Under the pieces are notes generated by a model that saw only the letters and a program-made list of their open reading frames with translations, was not told the DNA's origin and did not search any database. A stretch of DNA of 64,000 bases, taken from positions 1-64,000 of the forward strand of contig DATLUE010000028.1 in NCBI GenBank assembly GCA_035533255.1. The letters run 5' to 3'. Source of the stretch: CAIKMD01 sp035533255 (lineage in GTDB: Bacteria > Pseudomonadota > Alphaproteobacteria > ATCC43930 > CGMCC-115725). Shown one piece after another: positions 19,461-28,130 of the stretch; position 1 is the stretch's first letter; every line of letters begins with the position of its first letter. The position numbers and the translations under genes are program-made.

Positions 19461-19949
19461 CTGGCCGAGATCGGCTTCTACCATTTGAAGGTGACGCCGC
19501 TCGAGCGTGCGTTGCCGCGGCTCTTGGAGCGGGCGCTGAAGGACGGCTATCGCATCCAGATCGTCGCCGGCTCGAGCGAGCGGGTCGAGCATCTGAACCA
19601 GCTCCTCTGGACCTATGAGGAGGCGAGCTTCCTGCCGCATGGCAGCGCCCGCGACGGCAATGCCGAGCGTCAGCCAATCTTTCTGACCGCGGACGAGGGC
19701 AATCCCAATGCCGCGACCATGCTGGTCCTGGTGGATGGCGCGCGCGTCACGGCGCTGGAGGAGTACCGGCGCGTCTGCGACATGTTCGACGGCAATGACG
19801 AGACCGCGGTCGAGGATGCCCGGCGGCGCTGGCGCGAAGCCAAGCTTGCCGGCCACACCCTGACCTATTGGGAGCAGACCGGCGCCGGCTGGGTGAAGCG
19901 CGCCGCGGACTCGGATTCCAGCGGGCCGGATTCCAGCGGGGCCGGTTGA
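19461..19949 (+). CDS. holC: DNA polymerase III chi subunit, apparent CTG start
   Basis: HolC links the clamp loader to single-strand-binding protein. The frame gives A-E-I-G-F-Y-H-L at the N-terminus, the usual HolC opening, and the I-F-L-T and L-V-L-V-D-G strands typical of the chi fold. No ATG, GTG or TTG lies in frame between pepA-overlapping sequence and this opening. AGGAGGG at 19446-19452 stands eight bases before CTG at 19461, the only well-spaced candidate. Length from CTG is 162 residues. The last codons hold a 15-base tandem repeat (about 19912-19940) that duplicates D-S-S-G-P. Confidence 0.88.
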   Translation: MAEIGFYHLKVTPLERALPRLLERALKDGYRIQIVAGSSERVEHLNQLLWTYEEASFLPHGSARDGNAERQPIFLTADEGNPNAATMLVLVDGARVTALEEYRRVCDMFDGNDETAVEDARRRWREAKLAGHTLTYWEQTGAGWVKRAADSDSSGPDSSGAG

Positions 19950-20000
19950 AGCGCCGCGCGGCGCTCGCTATACCCGCCCGCACAAGGAGAAAACGAGTTC

Positions 20001-20423
20001 ATGGCGATTGAGCGTACCCTGTCGATCATCAAGCCGGACGCGACCCGGCGAAATCTCACCGGCCAGATCAATGCCCGGTTCGAGGGCAAAGGCCTGCGGA
20101 TCGTCGCACAAAAGCGGTTGCAGCTCACGCGCGCCCAGGCCGAAGGCTTTTACGCCGTGCATCGGGCGCGGCCGTTCTTCGGCGAGCTGGTCTCGTTCAT
20201 GATCTCGGGGCCGGTCGTGGCCCAGGTGCTCGAGGGCGAGAACGCGGTCGCGGCCAATCGCGTCATCATGGGTGCGACCGATCCCAAGAAGGCCGCGCCC
20301 GGCACCATCCGGCGCGATTTCGCGGAATCGATCGAAGCGAATTCGGTCCACGGCTCGGATTCGGCGGAAAATGCCGCCACCGAGATCGCGTTCCTCTTTG
20401 CCGGGACCGAGATTTGCCCGTAA
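20001..20423 (+). CDS. ndk: Nucleoside diphosphate kinase
   Basis: Exchanges the terminal phosphate between nucleoside di- and triphosphates. The 140-residue protein has the standard length, the T-L-S-I-I-K-P-D-A opening and the active-site N-S-V-H-G-S-D motif with phosphorylated His117. A ribosome site AAGGAG lies before the ATG. It follows pepA and holC on the same strand. Confidence 0.98.
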   Translation: MAIERTLSIIKPDATRRNLTGQINARFEGKGLRIVAQKRLQLTRAQAEGFYAVHRARPFFGELVSFMISGPVVAQVLEGENAVAANRVIMGATDPKKAAPGTIRRDFAESIEANSVHGSDSAENAATEIAFLFAGTEICP

Positions 20424-20506
20424 AAACCGACGCCCGCGGCCGGGTGCCTAGAAAATAAGCAATTGATATTTATCGGATTTTAGCCGTCTGGCCCTAAGAC
20501 AGGCGC

Positions 20507-22132
20507 ATGAAGTTGCGTGCGCGTAAACAGGGAGCAGGCCGGCATGTCGGCGCGGACATATCGCGCGCGGCCCCGCTGCGGTCGCGCCACCCGCCGCATC
20601 CCGGGCCGCAATTGTCGCGCGTGCAGGCGATCGCCGCGCTCGGCAGTTGGGAACTGGATTTCGGCACCGGACGTTTGTCGCTCTCGGATGAGGCGCGCCG
20701 CATCTTCGGCTGGGGCAGCGCCGTGGTTCCGACCGTCGCCTTGATCCTGGCCTCGGTTCATCCCGACGATCGCGCCGCGCTGGCCTTGTGGCTATCGCCG
20801 CCGGAAGGCGGCAAGCCCAAGACCGAGGAATGCTTCTTCCGCCTCGCTGGCGACGAGCGCCGCGGCACGCTGATCTATGGCCGCAGCGGCGTCGCGCTGA
20901 GCCGGCGCGGCCGGCTCGAGCTGCTGGTCGGCATCGTCCAGGACATGACGCGGCTGGTCGAGATGGAGCGTGCCGCCCATCAGCAGGCCCAGTTCTATCG
21001 CGGCATTTTCGACAATTCGATCTGGGGCATTTTTCAGACCACGGCCGACGGTCATTACCTGATGGCCAATCCGGCGCTCGCCCATATCTACGGCTATGAG
21101 ACGCCGAACGCCTTGCTCTCGGCGCTCACCAATATCGGCGGCCAGCTCTATGTCGATCCGACGCGCCGCGATGCGTTCGTTGCGCAGATGCGCGCGCGCG
21201 GCGTGGTGTCGGGATTCGAATCGCAAATCCGCCGCCGCGACGGCAGCGTGATCTGGATCTCGGAAAGCTGCCGCGAGGTGCGCGCGGCCGACGGGCGGTT
21301 CCTCTATTACGAAGGCATGGTCGAGGAGGTCACCGAGCGCAAGCGCGTCGAGGAAGAGCTGCGCGCCGCCAAGGAAGCGGCCGAGGCCGCCAACCGCGCG
21401 AAATCGGAATTCCTCGGCACCATGAGCCATGAGCTGCGCACGCCGCTCAATGCGATCATCGGGTTTTCCGAAGTGATCTCGGGCGAGCTGCTCGGGCCGG
21501 TCGGCGTGCCGTCCTACAAGACCTATGCCGGCGATGTTCTCGCCAGCGGCCGGCATCTGCTGATGCTCATCAACGACATTCTCGACTTTGCGCGGGCCGA
21601 ATCCGGCCGGCTGGCGCTGCGCGACGAGCCGCTCGACCTGCCGGTGCTGATCGAGGACGCCGTGCGCTACATGGCGCCGCGCGCCGAAGCGGGCGGCGTC
21701 CGCCTGAGCGCCGATCTTGCCCATGTTCCGACGGGCATCCTCGGCGACGAAACGCGGCTGCGGCAGGTGCTGGTCAATCTGATCGGCAACGCGATCAAAT
21801 TCACGCCGCGCGACGGCCGCGTCGATGTACGCGCGCTGACGAGCGCCGGCGGCGAGGCGCGGATCGAGATTCGCGACAGCGGCATCGGCATGTCCTCGGC
21901 CGATGTGGCGCGCGCTTTCGAGCCCTTCCATCAAGCCGATGCCAGCCACGCGCGCAATCACGAGGGCACCGGCCTCGGCCTCGCGATCTGCGACCGGCTT
22001 ATGCGGCTGCATGGCGGCCGCGTGCTGTTGATGAGCGAGCTGGGCCGCGGCACGGTAGCCACGGTGGTCATTCCCGCGGAGCGCAATCTCTCCGCCTCGG
22101 GGTCGGGCAATCGGGCGCGCCTGAGCGCTTAG
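20507..22132 (+). CDS. Soluble PAS-domain sensor histidine kinase
   Basis: A 541-residue kinase without membrane segments. A PAS-like N-terminal part (about 40-160) is followed by a clearer PAS domain (about 165-290), a HisKA dimerisation helix with His308 in M-S-H-E-L-R-T-P-L-N, and a HATPase_c domain with N-A-I-K-F-T, D-S-G-I-G-M and G-T-G-L-G-L motifs. It is cytosolic, so it should sense an internal ligand. No response regulator gene is adjacent. The HisKA region resembles the PleC/DivJ type common in Alphaproteobacteria, which is an inference from motif similarity. Confidence 0.92.
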   Translation: MKLRARKQGAGRHVGADISRAAPLRSRHPPHPGPQLSRVQAIAALGSWELDFGTGRLSLSDEARRIFGWGSAVVPTVALILASVHPDDRAALALWLSPPEGGKPKTEECFFRLAGDERRGTLIYGRSGVALSRRGRLELLVGIVQDMTRLVEMERAAHQQAQFYRGIFDNSIWGIFQTTADGHYLMANPALAHIYGYETPNALLSALTNIGGQLYVDPTRRDAFVAQMRARGVVSGFESQIRRRDGSVIWISESCREVRAADGRFLYYEGMVEEVTERKRVEEELRAAKEAAEAANRAKSEFLGTMSHELRTPLNAIIGFSEVISGELLGPVGVPSYKTYAGDVLASGRHLLMLINDILDFARAESGRLALRDEPLDLPVLIEDAVRYMAPRAEAGGVRLSADLAHVPTGILGDETRLRQVLVNLIGNAIKFTPRDGRVDVRALTSAGGEARIEIRDSGIGMSSADVARAFEPFHQADASHARNHEGTGLGLAICDRLMRLHGGRVLLMSELGRGTVATVVIPAERNLSASGSGNRARLSA

Positions 22133-22153
22133 AGAGCGTAGCACAGGCGAGGG

Positions 22154-22301
22154 CCGAATCTTTAGGCGGTCGACTCCGTTCACGCGCTCCTCGCGCGTGA
22201 ACCCGAAGGGGCCGATCGCGAAGAGCGGTCGGCCGGGTCGACCGTCGTGCGGAGCCACTTCTTAAGAGGCTTCGCAAGACGCCGTCGCCCTAAAGATTCG
22301 G
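22154..22301. repeat. Palindromic intergenic element with nested inverted repeats
   Basis: This 148-base stretch is bounded by a perfect 13-base inverted repeat (CCGAATCTTTAGG at 22154-22166, complement at 22289-22301). Directly inside lies a second perfect inverted repeat (CGGTCGAC at 22167-22174, complement at 22237-22244). A compact hairpin (TTCACGCG with CGCGTGAA) lies near 22188-22210. No open frame crosses it. It resembles a short non-autonomous mobile element or a structured RNA. Confidence 0.6.
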
Positions 22302-22324
22302 GCGCCGGCTTTGCTGCGCTCGGT

Positions 22325-22447
22325 TCAGGCGACGAAGACCGCCAGTCCGACCAAAATCAGGATGACCAAGCCCAAGGTCCAGCGCATCAGCCGGGCAAAG
22401 CCCAGCCAGGTCGCGCGGTGACGGTCAAATTCAAGATCGACGGCCAT
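22325..22447 (-). CDS. aa3-type cytochrome c oxidase subunit IV-like small protein
   Basis: A 40-residue protein: a short polar head with H-R-A-T-W-L-G-F-A-R-L, then one membrane helix (about residues 23-40). Bacterial subunit IV proteins of aa3 oxidases have the same pattern, a W-x-G-F segment before a single helix at the C-terminus. ATG 22447 lies two bases downstream of the stop of the GT87-like gene, so it is probably the last gene of that run. It is separate from any oxidase operon in this window. Confidence 0.75.
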   Translation of the reverse strand: MAVDLEFDRHRATWLGFARLMRWTLGLVILILVGLAVFVA

Positions 22448-22449
22448 TC

Positions 22450-23607
22450 CTAGACACCTTTCGCATCGGCTTCGGCGCCGCTGGTATAGCCAAAGCGGCG
22501 CGCTTGGCAAGCCTCGCCGCGGGGCGGAGCAAGGGCATGCGACAGCAGGATCGCGTAAAACGGCAGCCACCAGAGCTGGTAATTGTGATGCGCGCCGGGC
22601 CCCGCCAGGATCGATGCGATGCCGAGCATGGCGGCGATGCCGCTGCGCGCGGCAATCGGCGGGTTGCTGCGCCAGACGTAAAGCGCCGCTGCCACCATGC
22701 CGGCAGCCAAGACGACATGCGCTACGGTCGCGATCGCGGGCGGGAGGGCATGCAGCCAGCTCGTATCGTCGGGAAAGCGGGCGAGGTTGAACAGCACGAT
22801 GTTGTCGATGAAGCTGCGCGGCCCGGCGATCAGGAAGGGCAGGATCGGCAGCAAGCCGACCGCCACGCCTGCGGCATAATGGCCGCGCCGCTCGGCAGGG
22901 ATGAGCGCCGGCAGCATCGCCGCGCCCGGCAGCAGCTTGGTCGAGATCGACAATCCAACGCAGACGCCGCACCAAAAGCTGCTGCGCCCGACCAGCGCCA
23001 AGCCGGCCAGCAGCGGCAGGACCGCAGCCAGATCGGTCGCGCCTTTGGCGAAGATTTGCTCGGCGACCAGCGGCAGCATCAGCAGCAGCAGCGGCGCGAG
23101 CCGCGCGCCGGCGAGCTGTCGCATCAACGCCAGGCAGCCGAGCAGCAGTACCAGATTGGTCAGCAGCACGCCGCGCTCGCCCAAGCTTGCCCCGAGCGGC
23201 AGATAGGCGGCGATCATCGCCGGCAGATATTTGTAGCCGGTGAAGCCGGCCGCTTCGGGCCCGGTATCGATCGGCAGCGCATACGGATTCGCGCCGTGCA
23301 GCAGCGCCTGGCCGGCGGCGAGGGTCGTGGTCGCGATGTCGATGACATGCGGCGCGACGATGCGTGCGCCGAAATAGGCGAGGTTGAGCGCGAGGCATAG
23401 CCAGAACGCGATCGCGACGGTGCGGGCGAGCGCAGGCGCAAGCGGCGCCACGGGCTTGCGCGCGGCGGCGAGCGCGAACGGCACCGCGGCGAGCACCAGC
23501 AGCATCACCACGGCTTTGGGAACGCCGCTGCCCCAGTTGAAGGTCTGGATGAGGCCGATCGCGAGCCAGAACAGAATGATCGCGCCGAGCTTTGCGATCG
23601 TGCTCAC
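22450..23607 (-). CDS. Polytopic membrane protein, GT87 (DUF2029)-like glycosyltransferase
   Basis: A 385-residue protein with about ten membrane segments. The N-P-Y-A-L-P motif followed by a Y-K-Y-L-P segment, and the later K-L-L-P-G-A-A-M-L-P stretch, match GT87-type polyprenyl-sugar mannosyltransferases. The GTG start at 23607 overlaps the purN stop (GTGA). Substrate cannot be told from sequence. It is translated together with the purine genes upstream, which carries no obvious functional logic. Confidence 0.75.
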   Translation of the reverse strand: MSTIAKLGAIILFWLAIGLIQTFNWGSGVPKAVVMLLVLAAVPFALAAARKPVAPLAPALARTVAIAFWLCLALNLAYFGARIVAPHVIDIATTTLAAGQALLHGANPYALPIDTGPEAAGFTGYKYLPAMIAAYLPLGASLGERGVLLTNLVLLLGCLALMRQLAGARLAPLLLLMLPLVAEQIFAKGATDLAAVLPLLAGLALVGRSSFWCGVCVGLSISTKLLPGAAMLPALIPAERRGHYAAGVAVGLLPILPFLIAGPRSFIDNIVLFNLARFPDDTSWLHALPPAIATVAHVVLAAGMVAAALYVWRSNPPIAARSGIAAMLGIASILAGPGAHHNYQLWWLPFYAILLSHALAPPRGEACQARRFGYTSGAEADAKGV

Positions 23608-24266
23608 GCCTGGCTTTCGTCCGAAGGGTTGAGCAGCGTCGCGATCCTGCCGGCGGCGCCGGCGATGGCGACGCGCTCGCCGACGATCTTCACGCGGCCT
23701 TCGCCCATGAGGCGCAGGGCGAGGGGATAGGCGCGGTGCTCGGCGGCGAGTACACGCGCGGCGAGCGTCGCCGCGTCGTCGCCCGGCAGCACCGGCACCG
23801 CTGCCTGGACGACGATCGGGCCGTGGTCCATCTCGGCGCGCACGAAATGCACTGTGCAGCCGGCGAAGCGCACGCCTGCGGCCAGCGCTCGCGCATGGGT
23901 GTCGAGCCCCGGGAAGGCCGGCAGCAGCGAGGGATGGATGTTGATGAGCCGGTCGCGCCACTGCGCAACGAAGCCCGCGGTGAGTAGCCGCATGAATCCC
24001 GCAAGGCAGACGAGCTCGATTTGCGCCGCTTGGAGCGCTGCGGTGATCGCGGCATCGAAAGCCTCGCGGCTCGGATAATCACGATGCGGAATGACCGTCG
24101 TCGGGATATTCGCCTGTGCCGCACGCTGCAAGCCTGCCGCGTCGCCGCGGTTGCTGATGACGAGCTTGATCTCGGCGGGAAAATCCGCGGCAGCACAGGC
24201 GCGGATCAAGGCGTCGAGATTGGTGCCGCGGCCCGAGATCAGGACCGCGATCTTCAGCCGGGCCAC
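23604..24266 (-). CDS. purN: Phosphoribosylglycinamide formyltransferase
   Basis: PurN formylates GAR with 10-formyl-THF in de novo purine synthesis. The 220-residue protein has the opening V-L-I-S-G-R-G-T-N-L, the catalytic I-N-I-H-P-S-L-L-P motif with Asn and His, and the downstream D-H-G-P-I-V segment with the catalytic aspartate. Its start overlaps the end of purM by 13 bases, the usual purMN pairing. Confidence 0.97.
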   Translation of the reverse strand: MARLKIAVLISGRGTNLDALIRACAAADFPAEIKLVISNRGDAAGLQRAAQANIPTTVIPHRDYPSREAFDAAITAALQAAQIELVCLAGFMRLLTAGFVAQWRDRLINIHPSLLPAFPGLDTHARALAAGVRFAGCTVHFVRAEMDHGPIVVQAAVPVLPGDDAATLAARVLAAEHRAYPLALRLMGEGRVKIVGERVAIAGAAGRIATLLNPSDESQA

Positions 24267-25318
24267 GCGCTCTCCGTCCCGCGCAGGATGGTGCCTTCAT
24301 TGCCGGGAGGACGCTTGACGATGTGCCCGATCTCGACGACGCGCTCGCCGGCTTGCTCCATCGCCGCGCGTGCCGCATCCACGGACGCGGGTGCGACGAT
24401 CGCGATCATGCCGATGCCGCAATTGAAGGTGCGCGCCATCTCGTCGCGCGCGATCGACGCGCTCTCGGCGAGCCAGCGGAACACCGGCGGCAGGGGCCAG
24501 CGGGTCGCATCGAGCTCGGCGGCGAGATGATCGGGCAGCACGCGCGGGATGTTGTCGATGAGGCCGCCGCCGGTGATATGCGCGAAGGCATGGACGCCGC
24601 CCGACTTTATCGCCGCGCGGCAGGCATTGACGTAGAGCCGCGTCGGCACCAGCAGCGCCTCGGCAAGGCTGATGCCGGGCGCGAACGGCGCGGGCGCCGC
24701 ATAATCGTAGCCGCCGACCTCGACGACGCGCCGCACCAGCGAAAAGCCGTTGGAATGCAGTCCGCTCGACGCCAGGCCGAGTACGATATCGCCGGCCGCG
24801 ACCTGCCTGCCGTCGAGCGCCTGGCCGCGCTCCACCGCGCCGACCGCGAAGCCGGCGAGATCGTAATCGCCCTTGGCATAAAGGCCGGGCATCTCGGCGG
24901 TCTCGCCGCCGATCAGCGCGCAGCCGACCTCTTGGCAGGCGCGGGCGATGCCGGCGACGATTTCGGTCGCCTTCGCGACCTCGAGCTTGCCGGTCGCGAA
25001 ATAGTCGAGAAAGAACAGCGGCTCGGCGCCCTGCACCACCAGATCGTTGACGCACATCGCCACCAAATCCTGGCCGATGGCCGCGTGGCGGTTGGCGGCG
25101 ATCGCGATCTTCAATTTGGTGCCGACGCCGTCGGTGGTTGCCAAGAGGATCGGGTCGCGGAAGCCAGCGGCTTTGAGATCGAACAGCGCGGCGAAACCGC
25201 CAAGCCCGGCATCGCAGCCCGCGCGCGCGGTCGCCTTGGCGAGCGGCTTGATCGCCTCGACCAGCGCGTCGCCGGCATCGATGTCGACGCCGGCGGAACG
25301 ATAGCTCTCGCCGCTCAT
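24254..25318 (-). CDS. purM: Phosphoribosylformylglycinamidine cyclo-ligase
   Basis: PurM closes the imidazole ring to form AIR. The 354-residue protein starts S-Y-R-S-A-G-V-D-I-D-A-G and carries T-D-G-V-G-T-K-L and I-G-G-E-T-A-E-M-P-G-L-Y. ATG 25318 was chosen because it precedes the conserved N-terminus and overlaps the upstream hydrolase stop (ATGA). A longer in-frame extension upstream runs through the hydrolase gene and is not real. Confidence 0.97.
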   Translation of the reverse strand: MSGESYRSAGVDIDAGDALVEAIKPLAKATARAGCDAGLGGFAALFDLKAAGFRDPILLATTDGVGTKLKIAIAANRHAAIGQDLVAMCVNDLVVQGAEPLFFLDYFATGKLEVAKATEIVAGIARACQEVGCALIGGETAEMPGLYAKGDYDLAGFAVGAVERGQALDGRQVAAGDIVLGLASSGLHSNGFSLVRRVVEVGGYDYAAPAPFAPGISLAEALLVPTRLYVNACRAAIKSGGVHAFAHITGGGLIDNIPRVLPDHLAAELDATRWPLPPVFRWLAESASIARDEMARTFNCGIGMIAIVAPASVDAARAAMEQAGERVVEIGHIVKRPPGNEGTILRGTESAWPG

Positions 25319-26043
25319 TTCGCCCCTTTTGCCGCGCAGCCGAGGAGGATGCCGGTCAACGCGTCGGGCAGGTCGAGCATCACGTTGTGGCCGCAGGGCA
25401 CTTCGAAATACTGCCATTTCGGATCGCTGCGCGCTTGGTCGGCGAATTGCGCGAAGGTCGGCCGCGGCTGGCCCGCGGCGCGGATGTAGACCAGATGCGG
25501 AATGTTCTTCCAGGCACCGGTGACGGATGATTTCTGGTCCATGGTCGCGATCGGCTGGTCGACGGCGCGGCGGTCGAGCCGCGCGATATCGTCGCTGCCC
25601 TGGACGCGGAATTCGCTAGCGGAGATGCGGGCGATCCGCCAGCCATCCTTGGCGCTTGCGCGCTGCGCGGCGGCGGCCTCTAGCGGCAGGAAATCCCACA
25701 GCGATTTGCCGGCCTCGGGAATGAACGCGTCGAGATAGACCAGCGACGCGATCTTTTGCGGCACGCGGTCGGCCGCGCCGCCGACCACCATCCCGCCATA
25801 GGAATGGCCGCACAGAATGACGTTATCGAGCTCATGATGCTCGATCACGCCGGTCACATCGGCGATGTGGGTCTCGAGATCGACCTCCGGGCCGGCGAGA
25901 TGCGCGCGCTCGCCGAGGCCGGTGAGCGACGGCGTATAGACGCGATGGCCGGCGGCGCGCAGCCGGTCGGCGACGCGCTCCCACACCCAACTGCCCTGCC
26001 AGGCGCCGTGGACGAGAACGAAGGTCGCGGGCGAAGCGCTCAC
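25315..26043 (-). CDS. Alpha/beta-hydrolase of the plant-esterase-like type
   Basis: A 242-residue hydrolase. Visible elements are the oxyanion strand F-V-L-V-H-G-A-W-Q near residue 10, the nucleophile elbow G-H-S-Y-G-G near residue 80, and C-G-H-N-V-M-L-D-L-P near the end with the catalytic histidine. The family includes hydroxynitrile-lyase- and methylesterase-like proteins; substrate unknown. The GTG start at 26043 overlaps the amidohydrolase stop, and its own stop overlaps the purM start. Confidence 0.88.
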   Translation of the reverse strand: MSASPATFVLVHGAWQGSWVWERVADRLRAAGHRVYTPSLTGLGERAHLAGPEVDLETHIADVTGVIEHHELDNVILCGHSYGGMVVGGAADRVPQKIASLVYLDAFIPEAGKSLWDFLPLEAAAAQRASAKDGWRIARISASEFRVQGSDDIARLDRRAVDQPIATMDQKSSVTGAWKNIPHLVYIRAAGQPRPTFAQFADQARSDPKWQYFEVPCGHNVMLDLPDALTGILLGCAAKGAK

Positions 26044-27032
26044 GCGAATGCCATGTTCAAGAGCTTCTCGGCGTTGCGCCGCGTGATCGCCTCGCGGAGC
26101 GGCCGCTCGAAATCGCGCGCCTCGATCGCGTCGGTGTGCAGCTTGATCGGGCCGAAGGGCGCGTCGGACGCAAACACCATCTTGTCCTGGCCGAAGAATT
26201 TGAGCGCGCAATCGAGGCCGAGCGAATCGCCGAACAGCGCGGTGTCGGCATAGAAATCGTGGAAATAATCCATGAACGGCCGCTTCAAGGATTTCAGCAC
26301 GCCGCTGTAATCTTCTTCCTTGGTGCGTCCGCCGAGGCTCGCGAGCCCGTGCTCCATGCGCTTGTCGTAGAACGGGATCATGCCGCCGCCGTGATGGGTG
26401 ATGACCTTGATGCCGGGATGGCGGTCGAAGAGGCCGGTGAACACCAGCCGCGCCATCGCGACCGAGGTCTCGTAGGGCCAGCCGAAGCACCACCACATCT
26501 CGTAGCGCGAGAATTTCTCGCTGGTGTAGTCGGGGAAATCCGCGGTCCGCGTCGGGTGCAGCCAGACCGGCAGATCGTATTGCGCGGCGAGCGCGAACAG
26601 CGGCGCGTAGTCCGCAGCGTCGATCGGCTTGCCGTTGACGTTGGTGAAGAGCTGGATGCCCTTGGCGCCGAGCTGGTCGATCGCGCGCTTGGCCTCGGCG
26701 AGCGACGGCTCGATCTCGTGCATCGGCAGCGCCGCGACGAACGCCGGGAAGCGGTCGGGATGCTTGCGGACGAGGTCGGCCATGCCGTCATTGGCGACCT
26801 GCGCCAGCTCGATCGCCTGTTTCGGCGTGGTGAAGGCCTCGATCGGCGGGTTGGGCAGCGATATGATCTGCCGGTAATCCTTGATCCGGTCCATCGACCG
26901 AAAGCGCGACTCGATGTCGTGCACGTCGCGCACCGCCTTCATGCGCTTGGCGATGCCGAGGTCCGAGCCCAACTGCTCGATTGCGGCGGCGACCGCCGGC
27001 GGCAGGATATGCGTGTAGATATCGATGAACAT
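26040..27032 (-). CDS. Amidohydrolase_2-family (ACMSD-like) metalloenzyme
   Basis: A 330-residue TIM-barrel protein of the group that holds ACMSD, resorcylate decarboxylases and related hydratases. Later metal and catalytic elements are present: W-L-H-P-T-R, I-T-H-H-G-G-G and F-A-S-D-A-P-F-G. The first-strand motif, usually H-x-H or E-x-H, reads I-D-I-Y-T-H, so one ligand position holds tyrosine. It heads the coupled run that leads into purM and purN and lies divergent to a NMT1-type binding protein, which may supply a shared substrate. Confidence 0.88.
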   Translation of the reverse strand: MFIDIYTHILPPAVAAAIEQLGSDLGIAKRMKAVRDVHDIESRFRSMDRIKDYRQIISLPNPPIEAFTTPKQAIELAQVANDGMADLVRKHPDRFPAFVAALPMHEIEPSLAEAKRAIDQLGAKGIQLFTNVNGKPIDAADYAPLFALAAQYDLPVWLHPTRTADFPDYTSEKFSRYEMWWCFGWPYETSVAMARLVFTGLFDRHPGIKVITHHGGGMIPFYDKRMEHGLASLGGRTKEEDYSGVLKSLKRPFMDYFHDFYADTALFGDSLGLDCALKFFGQDKMVFASDAPFGPIKLHTDAIEARDFERPLREAITRRNAEKLLNMAFA

Positions 27033-27168
27033 GGCGCGCGCCTCGATTTTTCTTGTCGCCGTCAGTCTAGTCCGCGCCGCTGGCCGCCTCAACGCCGGAG
27101 ACGGCATGGCGGCGCTGGACTTCTCGCGCGCGGGCTGCGACAAAGTCGCATCCCAGGGAGGGAACCCG

Positions 27169-28128
27169 ATGCGCGTGACATGGATGATTCTGGCCGCTTG
27201 CGTCGTTCTGTCGGCGATGCCGGCGCTCGCCGCCGACAAGATCGTGACCGGCTTCGTCGGCGCGCCGACCGCGAATGGCTGGCCGTGGTTCGTCGGCATG
27301 GCCAAAGGCTATTTCGCCGATGCCGGCATCGAGATCGACCCGATCTTCGCGCCGAGCGCGCCCGGCAACATTCAGCAGGTGAGCGCGGGGTCGCTCGACA
27401 TCGTCTCGGGCTCCGGCCTCACCGACCCGCTCTATGCGATCGCGAAAGGCGCGCCGATCGCGATCGCGCGCGTGATCAGCCTCGCCAATCCTTACGCGCT
27501 GGTGGCGCAAAAGAACATCGCGTCGATCAAAGGCCTCAAAGGGAAGACGATTGTGATCGGCGGCCTTGCCGATATCACGCGGGTCTATTTCGACCGCATG
27601 ATGGCGGGCAATGGCTTGAAGCCGGGCGATTACGACCTCACCATCATCGGCGCGACGCCGGGGCGCTTTGCGGCTTTGCGCTCGGGCGCGGCCGATGCGG
27701 CGCTGCTGATCCCGCCGCTTCTGTTCCAGGCCGAGCATCTGGGCTTCAACAATATCGGCTTCGCTTACGATTACACCAAGGATTTGCCGTTCGGCGGCAT
27801 GGTGGTGAATCGCAACTGGGCGGCGCAGCACATGGCTGCGCTACACCGCCTGATGCCGGCCTATGCCAAGAGCCTCGCCTGGTTCCTCGACGACAAAAAT
27901 CGCGCCGAGGCGATCGCGATCCTGCAGAAAGCGAGCAATCTCCCGCAGGAAGAAGTCGCGGAAAGCTGGGACCTGACGCGCAAGATTCCGTTATTTGAAA
28001 CGACGGGCAAGGTCTCGAAGACGCTCATCGGCAATCTGATGAAGGTGCTGATCGCGATGGGCCAACTCTCGGTCCCGATCCCGATGGAGAAGATCGCGCT
28101 CGCTGGCGTGACGCAGATCGGGGATTAG
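27169..28128 (+). CDS. ABC transporter periplasmic substrate-binding protein (NMT1/TauA type)
   Basis: A 319-residue secreted protein: signal peptide to about A-L-A-A-D (residue 21), then the NMT1-type core with G-W-P-W-F-V-G-M-A-K-G-Y-F-A-D-A-G-I near residues 38-55. GGGAGGGA stands before the ATG at 27169. An earlier in-frame start at 27025 would add a non-secretory leader and is rejected. No permease or ATPase gene is beside it, so it either borrows another transporter or serves as an orphan receptor. A 136-base divergent region separates it from the amidohydrolase. Confidence 0.88.
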   Translation: MRVTWMILAACVVLSAMPALAADKIVTGFVGAPTANGWPWFVGMAKGYFADAGIEIDPIFAPSAPGNIQQVSAGSLDIVSGSGLTDPLYAIAKGAPIAIARVISLANPYALVAQKNIASIKGLKGKTIVIGGLADITRVYFDRMMAGNGLKPGDYDLTIIGATPGRFAALRSGAADAALLIPPLLFQAEHLGFNNIGFAYDYTKDLPFGGMVVNRNWAAQHMAALHRLMPAYAKSLAWFLDDKNRAEAIAILQKASNLPQEEVAESWDLTRKIPLFETTGKVSKTLIGNLMKVLIAMGQLSVPIPMEKIALAGVTQIGD

Positions 28129-28130
28129 GA

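Noticed and set aside
19912..19940. 15-base tandem repeat at the end of holC
   Set aside because: Two copies only, in frame, duplicating D-S-S-G-P in a disordered tail; likely replication slippage with no further meaning.
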